From contig NZ_CABUOL010000020.1 of the NCBI RefSeq assembly GCF_902493215.1, positions 1 through 54,136 on the forward strand: a DNA stretch of 54,136 nt, written 5' to 3'. The translations under genes were made by a program, and so were the position numbers. The stretch comes from an uncultured Mediterranea sp. GTDB taxonomy: Bacteria > Bacteroidota > Bacteroidia > Bacteroidales > Bacteroidaceae. This document shows, in pieces, positions 18,743 through 27,555 of this stretch. Every line of letters starts with the position of its first letter. Positions within the stretch are counted from its first letter, which is position 1. The notes below the pieces were generated by a model that was given only the letters and a program-made list of their open reading frames with translations, did no database searches and was not told the origin of the DNA.

Positions 18743-18774
18743 ATTGCTTTAATTAAGAATAAACAATGAAGCTC

Positions 18775-19359
18775 TTATGCCTTCTTCAGTCGATTTACCA
18801 ATGCAATGAGATAACCCAAGGCAATGAAAGCACCCGGAGCCAACACAAAAATCAGCATACCATATTCCTCAGGAATAATTGACAGGCCAAAAATTTTGCC
18901 GGTACCCAAAAACTCACGTACAGCACCCAGAAGTGTCAAAGCAATGGTAAAGCCCAAACCAATACCGATACCGTCGAACAAAGAAGCTATCGGATTATTT
19001 TTGGCAGCAAAAGCTTCAGCACGCCCCAGCACGATACAGTTCACTACAATCAGCGGAATGAAAAGGCCCAATGTAGCATACAATGCCGGTACATATGCCT
19101 GCATTACCATCTGAAGCAAAGTTACAAACGAAGCGATAACCACAATGTAAGAAGGAATACGTACCATATCGGGTATCAGATTCTTGATGGCAGATATAAC
19201 TGCATTCGAACAGATAAGCACAAACATTGTGGCCAATCCCATGCCCATACCGTTGACGGCAGAGGAAGTAGTACCTAATGTAGGACACATACCCAGCAAA
19301 AGCACAAACGTCGGATTCTCCTTGACAATGCCGTTCATCAAAACTTTAAAGTTATTCAT
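18775..19359 (-). CDS. rnfE: Rnf complex subunit RnfE
   Basis: A 194-residue membrane protein homologous to RnfA/NqrD. Family segments are NPTFVLLLGMCPTLGTTSSA near the N-terminus, FIPLIVVNCIVLGRAEAFA in the middle and GAVREFLGTGKIFG in the second half. The two cysteines in GMCPTLG and VNCIVLG match those that bind the shared membrane Fe-S centre with RnfA. It starts 17 bp after rnfG. Confidence 0.95.
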   Translation of the reverse strand: MNNFKVLMNGIVKENPTFVLLLGMCPTLGTTSSAVNGMGMGLATMFVLICSNAVISAIKNLIPDMVRIPSYIVVIASFVTLLQMVMQAYVPALYATLGLFIPLIVVNCIVLGRAEAFAAKNNPIASLFDGIGIGLGFTIALTLLGAVREFLGTGKIFGLSIIPEEYGMLIFVLAPGAFIALGYLIALVNRLKKA

Positions 19360-19376
19360 AAGTCAGGCTCCTTTCT

Positions 19377-20033
19377 TTATTTGACACTGACAGAATCTGC
19401 TGCAGATTCTGTAGCGGGTTGTTCAACATTCTTTTGAGTAGCGCCGGTAGCACCATCGGCCGTATTCTGACCTGCATAGGCTGCATAAGCTGTATTGACA
19501 GCATTCAAGAAAGCCCGAGAAGTGATGGTCGAAGCCGTAATGGCATCAACCTCGCCACCATCTTTGCTCACAGTAAGCGGGGCTGTACCAGGATTCTTAC
19601 CTGTAATGTCACCCTTATTCCCTTTCTTAAACCAATCGGTAGCCTTGGAACCCAATCCAGGAGTTTCAGCATGGGAAAGCAATGAATAATCGATGATGTT
19701 ACCCTGAGCATCAAAACCGACAAGAACCTTCAGATTGCCACCAAATCCCATTGCCTCTGCCTCGACGGCAGCACCAATATATTCGCCACCTTTCGTAGCA
19801 GGATATACAGCATATTCAACACCGTTCACATCCTGCATTTTCTTTTCAGCAATCGGATCGTTATCAAAACCTGGGACAACAGCCTTTACTGCATCACTCA
19901 GTGTCTTTGCATTAGCAGCGGCAATAGGCTCTTTAGTCAGTTCGTTAACCCATGCCAACAATGCGACGGAGATAGCTGTAACTCCCGTCAGCACCAACAA
20001 CATATTTTTTAAAGACGATTCTAACTTTTTCAT
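19377..20033 (-). CDS. rnfG: Rnf complex subunit RnfG (FMN-binding)
   Basis: A 218-residue protein with one N-terminal membrane helix (MLLVLTGVTAISVALLAWV) and a periplasmic FMN-binding domain. The flavinylation site is in DAITASTITSRAF near residues 160-175, where the Thr of the DxxTAST block should carry covalent FMN; the usual form is DxxTGAT. The C-terminus is a Gln/Ala/Thr-rich tail. The start overlaps the rnfD stop by 4 nt (19377-20033 against 20030-21022), implying coupled translation. A flavin transferase (ApbE) would be needed; none is in the window. Confidence 0.93.
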   Translation of the reverse strand: MKKLESSLKNMLLVLTGVTAISVALLAWVNELTKEPIAAANAKTLSDAVKAVVPGFDNDPIAEKKMQDVNGVEYAVYPATKGGEYIGAAVEAEAMGFGGNLKVLVGFDAQGNIIDYSLLSHAETPGLGSKATDWFKKGNKGDITGKNPGTAPLTVSKDGGEVDAITASTITSRAFLNAVNTAYAAYAGQNTADGATGATQKNVEQPATESAADSVSVK

Positions 20034-21022
20034 TTTTTCTTTGCTACCTCCCCGAAGCGCTTAGGTTTGACATACGTATTAATCAACGGAGTGAACGCAT
20101 TCATAATGAGAATGGCGAAAGACATACCTTCGGGATAAGCACCGAACAGACGGATTATGACTGTCAGCAATCCGATGCAGACACCGTAGATAAGCATTCC
20201 CTTATGATTCATAGGCGAAGTTACATAATCGGTTGCCATAAAAATAGCACCCAACATCAGACCTCCTGACAACAGATGGGTAACACCGCAAGCATATTGG
20301 GCCGGATCTACCCAATGCATGATAGAAGCAAAGACGAATACTGTCACCAAAATGGATACAGGAACATGCCACGTAATGATTTTCTTCCAAAGCATGTAAA
20401 CCAACCCGATCAACAGAGCCAAAGCACTTACTTCACCAATACATCCGGGGTTATTACCGAAGAACAAATCCAATGCGCTGGGAAGCTGATCCATTGAAAA
20501 GCCCGGCGCACCGTTGGCCACACCTTTCATAATAGCCAGAGGAGTAGCAGTAGTCACTGCGTCAGTATAGGCAACCATCTGTCCGACAGCCGGCCAACTC
20601 GTCATCTGCACAGGGAAAGAAAGCAAAAGGAACACACGTCCCACCAATGCAGGGTTAAACGGATTACAACCCAAGCCACCAAAAGACATCTTGCCCACGC
20701 CAATGGCAAAAAGGGCACCGATGATAATAATCCAAACAGGCAGATTAGAAGGCAGATTGAACGCCAACAGCACACCTGTAATAATGGCCGAGCCATCCAA
20801 AATGGTTGTCGTTTCTTTCTTCATGATAAACTTGCCGATGGCCCACTCAAAAAATACGCAAGCCAGCACGGAAGTCAAAGTAACAATCAATGCACCCACT
20901 CCAAAAAAGTAGAGCGACACGAGAAAAGCCGGCAGTAAGGCTACAAGCACGCCATACATATTCTTCTTCACACTGTCACCCCCATGAACGTGAGGCGATA
21001 GGGATACAATCAACTTATTCAT
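20030..21022 (-). CDS. rnfD: Rnf complex subunit RnfD
   Basis: A 330-residue membrane protein, homologous to NqrB, with about nine to ten helices. It holds a covalent FMN on a threonine in the SGATPL-type motif, seen here as VTTATPLAIM. Other family markers are GGLGCNPFNPALVGRVFLL and MATDYVTSPMNHKGMLIYG. It lies 29 bp after rnfC and overlaps rnfG by 4 nt. Confidence 0.95.
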   Translation of the reverse strand: MNKLIVSLSPHVHGGDSVKKNMYGVLVALLPAFLVSLYFFGVGALIVTLTSVLACVFFEWAIGKFIMKKETTTILDGSAIITGVLLAFNLPSNLPVWIIIIGALFAIGVGKMSFGGLGCNPFNPALVGRVFLLLSFPVQMTSWPAVGQMVAYTDAVTTATPLAIMKGVANGAPGFSMDQLPSALDLFFGNNPGCIGEVSALALLIGLVYMLWKKIITWHVPVSILVTVFVFASIMHWVDPAQYACGVTHLLSGGLMLGAIFMATDYVTSPMNHKGMLIYGVCIGLLTVIIRLFGAYPEGMSFAILIMNAFTPLINTYVKPKRFGEVAKKK

Positions 21023-21051
21023 AGATGTTTATTAATTCTATATATTACTAT

Positions 21052-22389
21052 TTACTTTTTGGCTTGGCGTGCACGTATTATTGCACCTACTTTCGCCTTA
21101 CCCAAACGGATAAAGTCAAGCATCGGGCGATTGGAGGGGCAAGTGAACTGGCACGATCCACATTCAATGCATGACATGATATCTTCTTTCTCCAAACGTT
21201 CAAAATCACCATGAGCCGATACGGTTGCAAGCAAGAATGGTTCCAGGCCCATCGGACAGGCACTCACACATTTGGCACAACGGATACAAGGTTGCACAGC
21301 ACCACGCTTGGCCTCCTTGTCATTCATTATCAAGATGCCGGAACTTCCTTTAGCAGTGGGTACATCTGTATTGACAAGCGCTTTTCCCATCATAGGACCA
21401 CCACCGATAATCTTGCCAGTATCTTCGGGCAGACCCCCACAGGCATCAATCAGCTGCTTCATGGGTGTACCGATACGAGCCAGGAAATTGGACGGTTTGG
21501 CCAGTGATTTTCCAGTCACCGTAATGACACGTTCGAACAAGGGTTTGTTTTTCTGCACAGCCTGATAAACAGCAAAAGCCGTACCTACATTCTGCACAAC
21601 AGCACCTGTAGAAATAGGCAATGCCCCAGCAGCTACCTGACGCTGAATAATTGCATCAATCAGCTGCTTTTCACCACCCTGCGGATATTTCACCTTCAAC
21701 GGTACAACTTCAATGCCCGGATAGGAAGAAGCCACCTTTGTCATCAGCTGAATGGCATCGGGCTTGTTGTTCTCAATTCCGATAAACGCCTTGTTTACTT
21801 TGACTGCTTTCATCAGAATAGTCACACCTACCACAATCTCTTCGGCGTGCTCAAGCATCAGCTGATGGTCGGCCGTTAGATAAGGCTCACATTCAACCGC
21901 ATTGATAATGACACATTCGGCCTTGAATGCCGGAGGAGGGCAAAGTTTTACTTGTGTGGGGAAACAAGCACCACCCATACCTACAATACCTGCGTCGGCT
22001 ATTTTCTTTACGATTTCTTCCGACGAAAGCGTGCATTCCTTTACCAATGTTTCAGAACGGTCAATGCTCTCTTCCCACTCATCTCCTTCCACATCTATAA
22101 AGATAGCCGGTTTGGGATAACCGCTTGCATCGACTATCGTATCTATTTTGGCCACTTTTCCACTCACGGAAGAATGGATGGCTGCAGATACAAATCCACC
22201 CGGTTCGGCAATCTTTGTACCCACCTTCACGACATCACCCTTAGCTACAATAGGCTTGGCCGGAGCACCGATATGCTGTCCCAACAAAATGACAGCCTTT
22301 GCCGGAACTTCAGCTTTAATGATAGGCTGATGTGCTGAAAGTTTATTTTCTTGTGGATGAACTCCACCGATTGAAAATGTCTTCAACAT
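21052..22389 (-). CDS. rnfC: Rnf complex subunit RnfC
   Basis: A 445-residue peripheral subunit on the cytoplasmic side that binds NADH/FMN and two [4Fe-4S] clusters. Visible are the FMN/NAD-site segments GIVGMGGACFPTQVK and VECEPYLTADHQLM, and two ferredoxin-like motifs near residues 368-415: CIRCAKCVSACP and CIECGSCQFTCP. Length is normal for the short form of RnfC without the long C-terminal alanine repeats of enterobacteria. Spaced 38 bp from rnfB. Confidence 0.95.
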   Translation of the reverse strand: MLKTFSIGGVHPQENKLSAHQPIIKAEVPAKAVILLGQHIGAPAKPIVAKGDVVKVGTKIAEPGGFVSAAIHSSVSGKVAKIDTIVDASGYPKPAIFIDVEGDEWEESIDRSETLVKECTLSSEEIVKKIADAGIVGMGGACFPTQVKLCPPPAFKAECVIINAVECEPYLTADHQLMLEHAEEIVVGVTILMKAVKVNKAFIGIENNKPDAIQLMTKVASSYPGIEVVPLKVKYPQGGEKQLIDAIIQRQVAAGALPISTGAVVQNVGTAFAVYQAVQKNKPLFERVITVTGKSLAKPSNFLARIGTPMKQLIDACGGLPEDTGKIIGGGPMMGKALVNTDVPTAKGSSGILIMNDKEAKRGAVQPCIRCAKCVSACPMGLEPFLLATVSAHGDFERLEKEDIMSCIECGSCQFTCPSNRPMLDFIRLGKAKVGAIIRARQAKK

Positions 22390-22427
22390 ACAAATTTTGT
22401 ATTTAGTCGTTTATTATTCTTGATTGA

Positions 22428-23351
22428 TTATGCTTCTGCCTTCGGAGCTTCAGGATTCACTGCAGGAGCCTCCGTTTGAGGTTTCTCCACTTTGGGAGCA
22501 GATGCGACCTCAGCTTCCTCTGTCTTAGGTTTGCGCGGAGGGAAGTTCAAGGCCACGATGGCATTCTGCGGACAGGCTTCCTCGCACTTACGGCAAGACT
22601 TACATTTGTCCGGATTGATATAAGCCAAATTGTTTTCCAGTGTAATGGCTTCAAACGGACATACCTTCACACACTTTCCACAACCGATACAAGCTGCCGT
22701 ACAAGCCTTGCGGGCCACAGCACCCTTATCCTTGTTCACACACTGAACATACACACGACGCGACTTTTTCCCTTGCGGACGAATCTCGATGATATTACGC
22801 GGACATGCCTTGGCACAAGCACCACAAGCCGTACACTTGGCTTCATCTACTTCGGGAAGTCCCGTTTCAGGATTCATACGGATAGCGCCGAACTGACATG
22901 CCGATACACAATCACCACATCCCAAACAACCGTAACTGCAACCTGTTTCACCACCATAAAGTGAAGAAGCGATGGCACAACTTTTAGCACCATCATACTG
23001 ATTGAGACGGGGACGGTTCTGGCACGTACCATTACATCTCACTACGGCTACTTTTGGTTCGGATACAGCAGCAGCCAATCCAAGGATATCGGCCACTTTC
23101 GCCATAACAGGTTGTCCACCTACCGGACAAAGCTTGCCTTCAAGCGATCCGGCTTTGACACAAGCATCGGCAAATCCGCTGCAACCTGGGTAACCACATC
23201 CACCGCAGTTTGCCTGAGGCAACACAGCTGCAACCTGAGCAATCCGCGGATCTTCATACACAGCAAATTTTTTGGAAGCGACATAAAGGATGGCAGCCAG
23301 TACCAACGCAATCACGCCCAACGAAATTACTGCAATCAGAATTACATTCAT
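22428..23351 (-). CDS. rnfB: Rnf complex subunit RnfB (ferredoxin-type)
   Basis: A 307-residue protein with one N-terminal membrane helix (VILIAVISLGVIALVLAAIL), a 4Fe-4S domain with NCGGCGYPGCSGFADAC at about residues 49-65, and several CxxCxxC ferredoxin clusters (for example CLGCGDCVSAC, CTACGACAKACP, CIGCGKCVKVCP, CKSCRKCEEACP). It is the probable ferredoxin docking subunit. The C-terminus is a Lys/Glu/Pro/Ala-rich tail of about 45 residues. It lies 34 bp after rseC. Confidence 0.95.
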   Translation of the reverse strand: MNVILIAVISLGVIALVLAAILYVASKKFAVYEDPRIAQVAAVLPQANCGGCGYPGCSGFADACVKAGSLEGKLCPVGGQPVMAKVADILGLAAAVSEPKVAVVRCNGTCQNRPRLNQYDGAKSCAIASSLYGGETGCSYGCLGCGDCVSACQFGAIRMNPETGLPEVDEAKCTACGACAKACPRNIIEIRPQGKKSRRVYVQCVNKDKGAVARKACTAACIGCGKCVKVCPFEAITLENNLAYINPDKCKSCRKCEEACPQNAIVALNFPPRKPKTEEAEVASAPKVEKPQTEAPAVNPEAPKAEA

Positions 23352-23385
23352 AATGTTTGTTGTTTATTAATTATTTGAATTTTAG

Positions 23386-23808
23386 TTAGTTCATCGGTTG
23401 GATAGAGAAGGAGAATTTCCGTTTCAAGCGGTTTCTGCCCAACCACAATACAAAATAGTAGGGTATCAGCAACGCCAAAGCACACAAAGCAGCATACAAT
23501 TCATGGTGCCATAACGCCATAAAGGCAAAAAGCGCTGTCACCAACAAAAGGAAAGGCAGGACAAAGGCCAGGCACACAGCCATATACCCCATGGAAAGTC
23601 TCCCCGTCACCCACACATGCTCGCCAGGATGACAAGTTCGGGCAAAAGCTGCATCGACCACGTCAATCAGTTTTTCTTTGGAATCGGCAGAAGAACAATG
23701 TCCCTTGATACTACAGGCAGCACAGGCAGAAGTTTGAACGATTCTGACCTGCAAGTGGGACCCTTCTATGTTTTCCACAATACCTTGATGTCTTATAATA
23801 TCTGTCAT
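23386..23808 (-). CDS. rseC: SoxR-reducing system protein RseC family
   Basis: A 140-residue inner-membrane protein. The N-terminal half carries the cysteine cluster CAACSIKGHC near residues 32-41, and two hydrophobic helices follow (about 75-120: MGYMAVCLAFVLPFLLLVTAL and ELYAALCALALLIPYYFVL). RseC-type proteins accompany rnf/rsx genes and are thought to help the complex or its SoxR-reducing role. It leads the rnf operon, as is common in Bacteroidales, and a promoter is visible directly upstream. Confidence 0.9.
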   Translation of the reverse strand: MTDIIRHQGIVENIEGSHLQVRIVQTSACAACSIKGHCSSADSKEKLIDVVDAAFARTCHPGEHVWVTGRLSMGYMAVCLAFVLPFLLLVTALFAFMALWHHELYAALCALALLIPYYFVLWLGRNRLKRKFSFSIQPMN

Positions 23809-23836
23809 TTTGCAAAGTGCGCATTACAAATCGCGG

Positions 23837-23866
23837 CAAATTTAAGCATTATTTATGAACTACAAG
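23837..23866 (-). promoter_or_regulatory. Promoter of the rseC-rnfBCDGEA operon
   Basis: The minus-strand -7 box TAAATTTG (23837-23844) fits TAnnTTTG exactly, with CTTG (23863-23866) 18 bp upstream in the -33 position. Transcription would start near 23831, about 22 nt before the rseC ATG. Confidence 0.6.
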
Positions 23867-23974
23867 TCATTCTTATGCATTTTCTGTGTGCGCAAACATT
23901 CTTTTTTCAAAAAAACATTGGTTTAACGCTCACAAAGCAGTCTTTCTTTCAGTAAAAAGCACTGTTTTTCCATC

Positions 23975-24036
23975 CGTTAAAAAATAAATCAGGTATGAAC
24001 AAGCGGGCCATTACCCGCTTTGCCCATACCTGATAT
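23975..24036 (-). terminator. Terminator of the DUF3078 gene
   Basis: Nested stems pair ATCAGGTATG (23988-23997) with CATACCTGAT (24025-24034), and AAGCGGG with CCCGCTT inside. On the minus strand the stem is followed by TTATTTTTTAA. It begins about 25 nt after the stop of the gene at 24062. Confidence 0.8.
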
Positions 24037-24061
24037 CATAATTACAATAGCTTGTTCCGAA

Positions 24062-25717
24062 TTACCACGAATAATTGAGTCCGAATCCTAACGTCTCAGT
24101 AGCCTGAAAATAGTCATCGCCTACTGTCGGCTTCGTACTGTCATCATAACGCGCCAATACGTAGAGTTTGGCAGAGAGGAAACGGGTCAATATAAAGTCG
24201 ATGTTGTTTTCCCATTCTGCACGTACCCATTCATAACTCGTCAAATAATCGAGACGCGACCTCAGTTTGATGGAAGGAATAATCGTCCACTCAAAATTTG
24301 TCTGAACCTGAGAACCAAAGCTGTGTTTCACTGATGCCCCTTCCTCCAAGCCATAACCGACCTCATTCACTTTGCTATTGCCGACATAACGCATAGAGTG
24401 CGTGAAAGGCGCCATAAATACAGACAATTTATATTTGGTTTTTTCCAGCTTATAGTCCATACCGATACTGGTTGCCCAATCCAAAGGTGCCAGGAACGCC
24501 GCTTTCAAGTCCTTGCTGTTTGTACCATACGAATTATAGATCTGCGTCTTCAACTCTGTAGATATGGTATAGTACCATTTGGCTATTGCCTTGATACCCA
24601 ATTTACTATAAAGACGGAGTTGGTCGCTGGTTACCAAGAACTTATGTACGGTATCCGAAGGTGCCGAGTTGATATTGGTTTTGATTTCCAACAGATTTTC
24701 CCATTCCACCTTTTCCTTGTCATTATAGTTGGCTCTCAACAGCAAATTGATAAGGAACGAATTGGAACCTTCACCACCTTTATACCAGTTGCGGGAAATA
24801 CTGTTTTGTGAGAACGACAGCGATCCGCTTCCCGATGTTACCCACCAATTGGGCTTGTGAATTACCACTCCTGCCTCTTCATTGAACGTAATATCCTTTT
24901 TCTTGATGAGCTTGGTAACTGAAGGTTTCGACGAAATTTCCCCTTCAATATCATCCTTGAATACTTTCTTTTCCATCACTTCGTCTTCCGTCAACACGAT
25001 TTTGTTCGGACACTCCACATAAGCAGCCAACAGAGCACGGTCAACCGCGCTGTTCGTCTGCTCAAATGTCTGGAATGTCTGCTTGTCAATCGGCAACAAC
25101 TTTTCATTGAGTTCCGAATCCGATATCGTATCATTCACGTACGATGGTTTCCAGTTCAACTTTGAAATTCGCTCCATCGGTGAATAGTAGAAAGTAAAAG
25201 GCAAGAATAACCTGAAATATTTGGGATCGGACACGATATAACGCTCCGGCGTCGAAGGATCGTTCAAGTACTCCAAAACGCCCAAATGCTTCTGATACAA
25301 AAAGGAGACCGTATCGAGCTGCGCCACCGTAGCCGTATCCGACGTCTTATTCAGTTTCAACAAACAATATTGCGCCAAGAAGTCCGACAGCTTGGGCTCA
25401 CTCTCTTTTTTGACTTTCGCCTTTCCTTTCGTTACTTTCTTATTTGCTTTCAGCGTGTCAGCCGGAAGCGGAACAAGCTTCAAGGAGTCGGCCTGCAACG
25501 TGTCAGGTCGTAACGAATCAACTTTTAAAGAATCGGCTACTGATGCAGAATCCACAACCAAGTGCTGTTTGACAGTATCACCCAATATCACACTGTCTTC
25601 CACTTGTCCATACCCTGTCCTGTCCAGTTGTCCGACAGGTACCTGTGCTGATAGCGGCGTGGAAATCATCACTATCATTGTCCACGCCCAAAGATGTCCA
25701 TTCTTCATACGAGTCAT
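24062..25717 (-). CDS. DUF3078 domain-containing protein, probable outer-membrane beta-barrel
   Basis: A 551-residue exported protein. A signal peptide (WTMIVMISTPLSAQ) is followed by a low-complexity Asp/Ser/Leu/Lys region (residues about 45-115) with repeated 'VDSLRPDTLQADSLKL'-type blocks, and then the DUF3078 region. The C-terminal half is rich in alternating aromatic/polar strands (FLVTSDQLRLYSKLGIKAIA; TLGFGLNYSW at the end), as expected for an outer-membrane barrel ending in an aromatic residue. Function is unknown. Start codons at 25717 and 25708 are both possible. It is divergent from pyrG and single in its transcription unit. Confidence 0.82.
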   Translation of the reverse strand: MTRMKNGHLWAWTMIVMISTPLSAQVPVGQLDRTGYGQVEDSVILGDTVKQHLVVDSASVADSLKVDSLRPDTLQADSLKLVPLPADTLKANKKVTKGKAKVKKESEPKLSDFLAQYCLLKLNKTSDTATVAQLDTVSFLYQKHLGVLEYLNDPSTPERYIVSDPKYFRLFLPFTFYYSPMERISKLNWKPSYVNDTISDSELNEKLLPIDKQTFQTFEQTNSAVDRALLAAYVECPNKIVLTEDEVMEKKVFKDDIEGEISSKPSVTKLIKKKDITFNEEAGVVIHKPNWWVTSGSGSLSFSQNSISRNWYKGGEGSNSFLINLLLRANYNDKEKVEWENLLEIKTNINSAPSDTVHKFLVTSDQLRLYSKLGIKAIAKWYYTISTELKTQIYNSYGTNSKDLKAAFLAPLDWATSIGMDYKLEKTKYKLSVFMAPFTHSMRYVGNSKVNEVGYGLEEGASVKHSFGSQVQTNFEWTIIPSIKLRSRLDYLTSYEWVRAEWENNIDFILTRFLSAKLYVLARYDDSTKPTVGDDYFQATETLGFGLNYSW

Positions 25718-25753
25718 AATATCTGTTTAAAGCCCTAAAATCACGATACGGGC

Positions 25754-25761
25754 ACAAAATT
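25754..25761 (-). promoter_or_regulatory. Promoter -7 box of the DUF3078 gene
   Basis: The minus-strand sequence TAATTTTG fits TAnnTTTG and lies 37 nt before the gene start. It is back to back with the pyrG promoter at 25796. Confidence 0.45.
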
Positions 25762-25795
25762 AGCTTAAAATATTTACTTCATCCTCTTTTTTTTG

Positions 25796-25803
25796 TAATT
25801 TTG
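25796..25803 (+). promoter_or_regulatory. Promoter -7 box of pyrG-yidC
   Basis: TAATTTTG fits TAnnTTTG exactly, preceded by a T-rich stretch in the -33 area. It leaves a leader of about 65 nt before the GTG start of pyrG. Confidence 0.5.
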
Positions 25804-25877
25804 CAGCTTAAAAATGCAATTGCATACACAATTGCACTCGACATCAGACATATAACAAATTAAAACCTATTATAGTT

Positions 25878-27515
25878 GTGGGAGAAACAAAGTATATTTT
25901 CGTCACCGGTGGCGTTGCCTCTTCGTTAGGCAAGGGAATCATCTCATCTTCCATCGGCAAGCTGCTTCAGGCAAGAGGCTACAAAGTAACTATCCAGAAA
26001 TTTGACCCGTACATCAACATCGACCCGGGAACACTGAACCCTTACGAACATGGTGAATGCTATGTAACAGTAGACGGTCATGAAGCCGACCTCGATTTAG
26101 GTCACTACGAACGGTTCCTGGGCATCCAGACGACCAAGGCCAACAACATTACGACAGGCCGCATCTACAAGAGTGTCATCGACAAGGAACGCCGTGGCGA
26201 TTATCTGGGCAAGACCATCCAGATCATTCCGCACATCACGGATGAAATCAAGCGTAACGTCAAACTGCTGGGCAACAAATATAAATTCGACTTTGTCATT
26301 ACCGAAATCGGTGGTACCGTAGGCGACATTGAGTCGTTGCCCTATCTGGAAAGCATCCGTCAGTTGAAGTGGGAACTTGGAAGAGATGCTCTGTGTGTCC
26401 ACCTTACTTATGTACCTTACCTGGCAGCAGCTGGAGAGCTGAAGACCAAGCCGACACAACACAGCGTAAAGGAACTGCAGAGTGCGGGTATACAGCCCGA
26501 CGTACTGGTACTGCGCACAGAACACGAACTGAGCCTGAACCTCCGTAAGAAAGTAGCGCTGTTCTGTAATGTAGATGTCGACGCTGTAGTACAGAGTATT
26601 GACGCTCCTACCATCTACGAAGTGCCCATCCTGATGCAGGCACAGAAGCTGGACGAAACCATTTTGAAGAAAATGGGTCTTCCTGTTGGCGATACGCCGG
26701 GGCTGGGACCTTGGCGCAGCTTCCTGGAACGCCGCCACAAGGCCGAAAATACAGAACCGATTCACATCGCTTTGGTTGGAAAATACGACCTGCAGGATGC
26801 CTACAAATCCATCCGCGAAGCTCTTTCACAGGCCGGTACCTATAATGACCGCAAAGTATCCGTTGACTTCGTGAACAGCGAAAAGCTGACGGACGACAAT
26901 ATTGCCGAAGCCCTGAAGGGAATGTCTGCAGTACTTATCGGCCCCGGATTCGGCGAACGTGGCATCAACGGTAAGTTTGTAGCTATCAAATATGCCCGCA
27001 CTCACGACATACCGACTTTTGGTATCTGTCTGGGTATGCAGTGTATCGCCATTGAATTTGCACGTGACGTGCTGGGATATGCCGATGCCAATTCGCGCGA
27101 GATGAACGAAAAGACGCCCCACAATGTCATCGACATCATGGAAGAGCAGAAGTCCATCACCAACATGGGCGGCACAATGCGTCTGGGCGCATACGAATGT
27201 GTATTGCAAAAGGGAAGCAAGGCTTACGAAGCATACGGAACGGAGCACATTCAGGAACGTCATCGCCATCGTTATGAATTCAACAACCAGTACAAGGCTG
27301 AATACGAAGCGGCCGGCATGAAATGCACGGGTATCAATCCTGAGTCCGACCTCGTGGAAATCGTAGAGATTCCTACGCTCCGCTGGTTCATCGGTACACA
27401 GTTCCACCCCGAATACAGCAGTACCGTGCTCCATCCGCACCCGCTGTTTGTATCCTTCGTAAAAGCAGCCATCGAATATCACGAAGACGAGAAAAAGAAA
27501 CAGACGAACAACTAA
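25878..27515 (+). CDS. pyrG: CTP synthase
   Basis: A 545-residue cytoplasmic enzyme that makes CTP from UTP, ATP and glutamine. The N-terminal synthetase domain (about 1-270) starts with the P-loop FVTGGVASSLGKGI. The C-terminal class I glutamine amidotransferase domain has its nucleophile Cys384 in FGICLGMQC and the His-Glu pair in QFHPEYSS near the end. Length and motifs are normal. The start is a GTG at 25878 (GVG ETKYIF context); no ATG is available at the conserved N-terminus. yidC follows after 40 bp, a common Bacteroidales pair. Confidence 0.97.
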   Translation: MGETKYIFVTGGVASSLGKGIISSSIGKLLQARGYKVTIQKFDPYINIDPGTLNPYEHGECYVTVDGHEADLDLGHYERFLGIQTTKANNITTGRIYKSVIDKERRGDYLGKTIQIIPHITDEIKRNVKLLGNKYKFDFVITEIGGTVGDIESLPYLESIRQLKWELGRDALCVHLTYVPYLAAAGELKTKPTQHSVKELQSAGIQPDVLVLRTEHELSLNLRKKVALFCNVDVDAVVQSIDAPTIYEVPILMQAQKLDETILKKMGLPVGDTPGLGPWRSFLERRHKAENTEPIHIALVGKYDLQDAYKSIREALSQAGTYNDRKVSVDFVNSEKLTDDNIAEALKGMSAVLIGPGFGERGINGKFVAIKYARTHDIPTFGICLGMQCIAIEFARDVLGYADANSREMNEKTPHNVIDIMEEQKSITNMGGTMRLGAYECVLQKGSKAYEAYGTEHIQERHRHRYEFNNQYKAEYEAAGMKCTGINPESDLVEIVEIPTLRWFIGTQFHPEYSSTVLHPHPLFVSFVKAAIEYHEDEKKKQTNN

Positions 27516-27555
27516 TTCATCTTAATCATATTCATATTAAACAGAAAAGATCCCA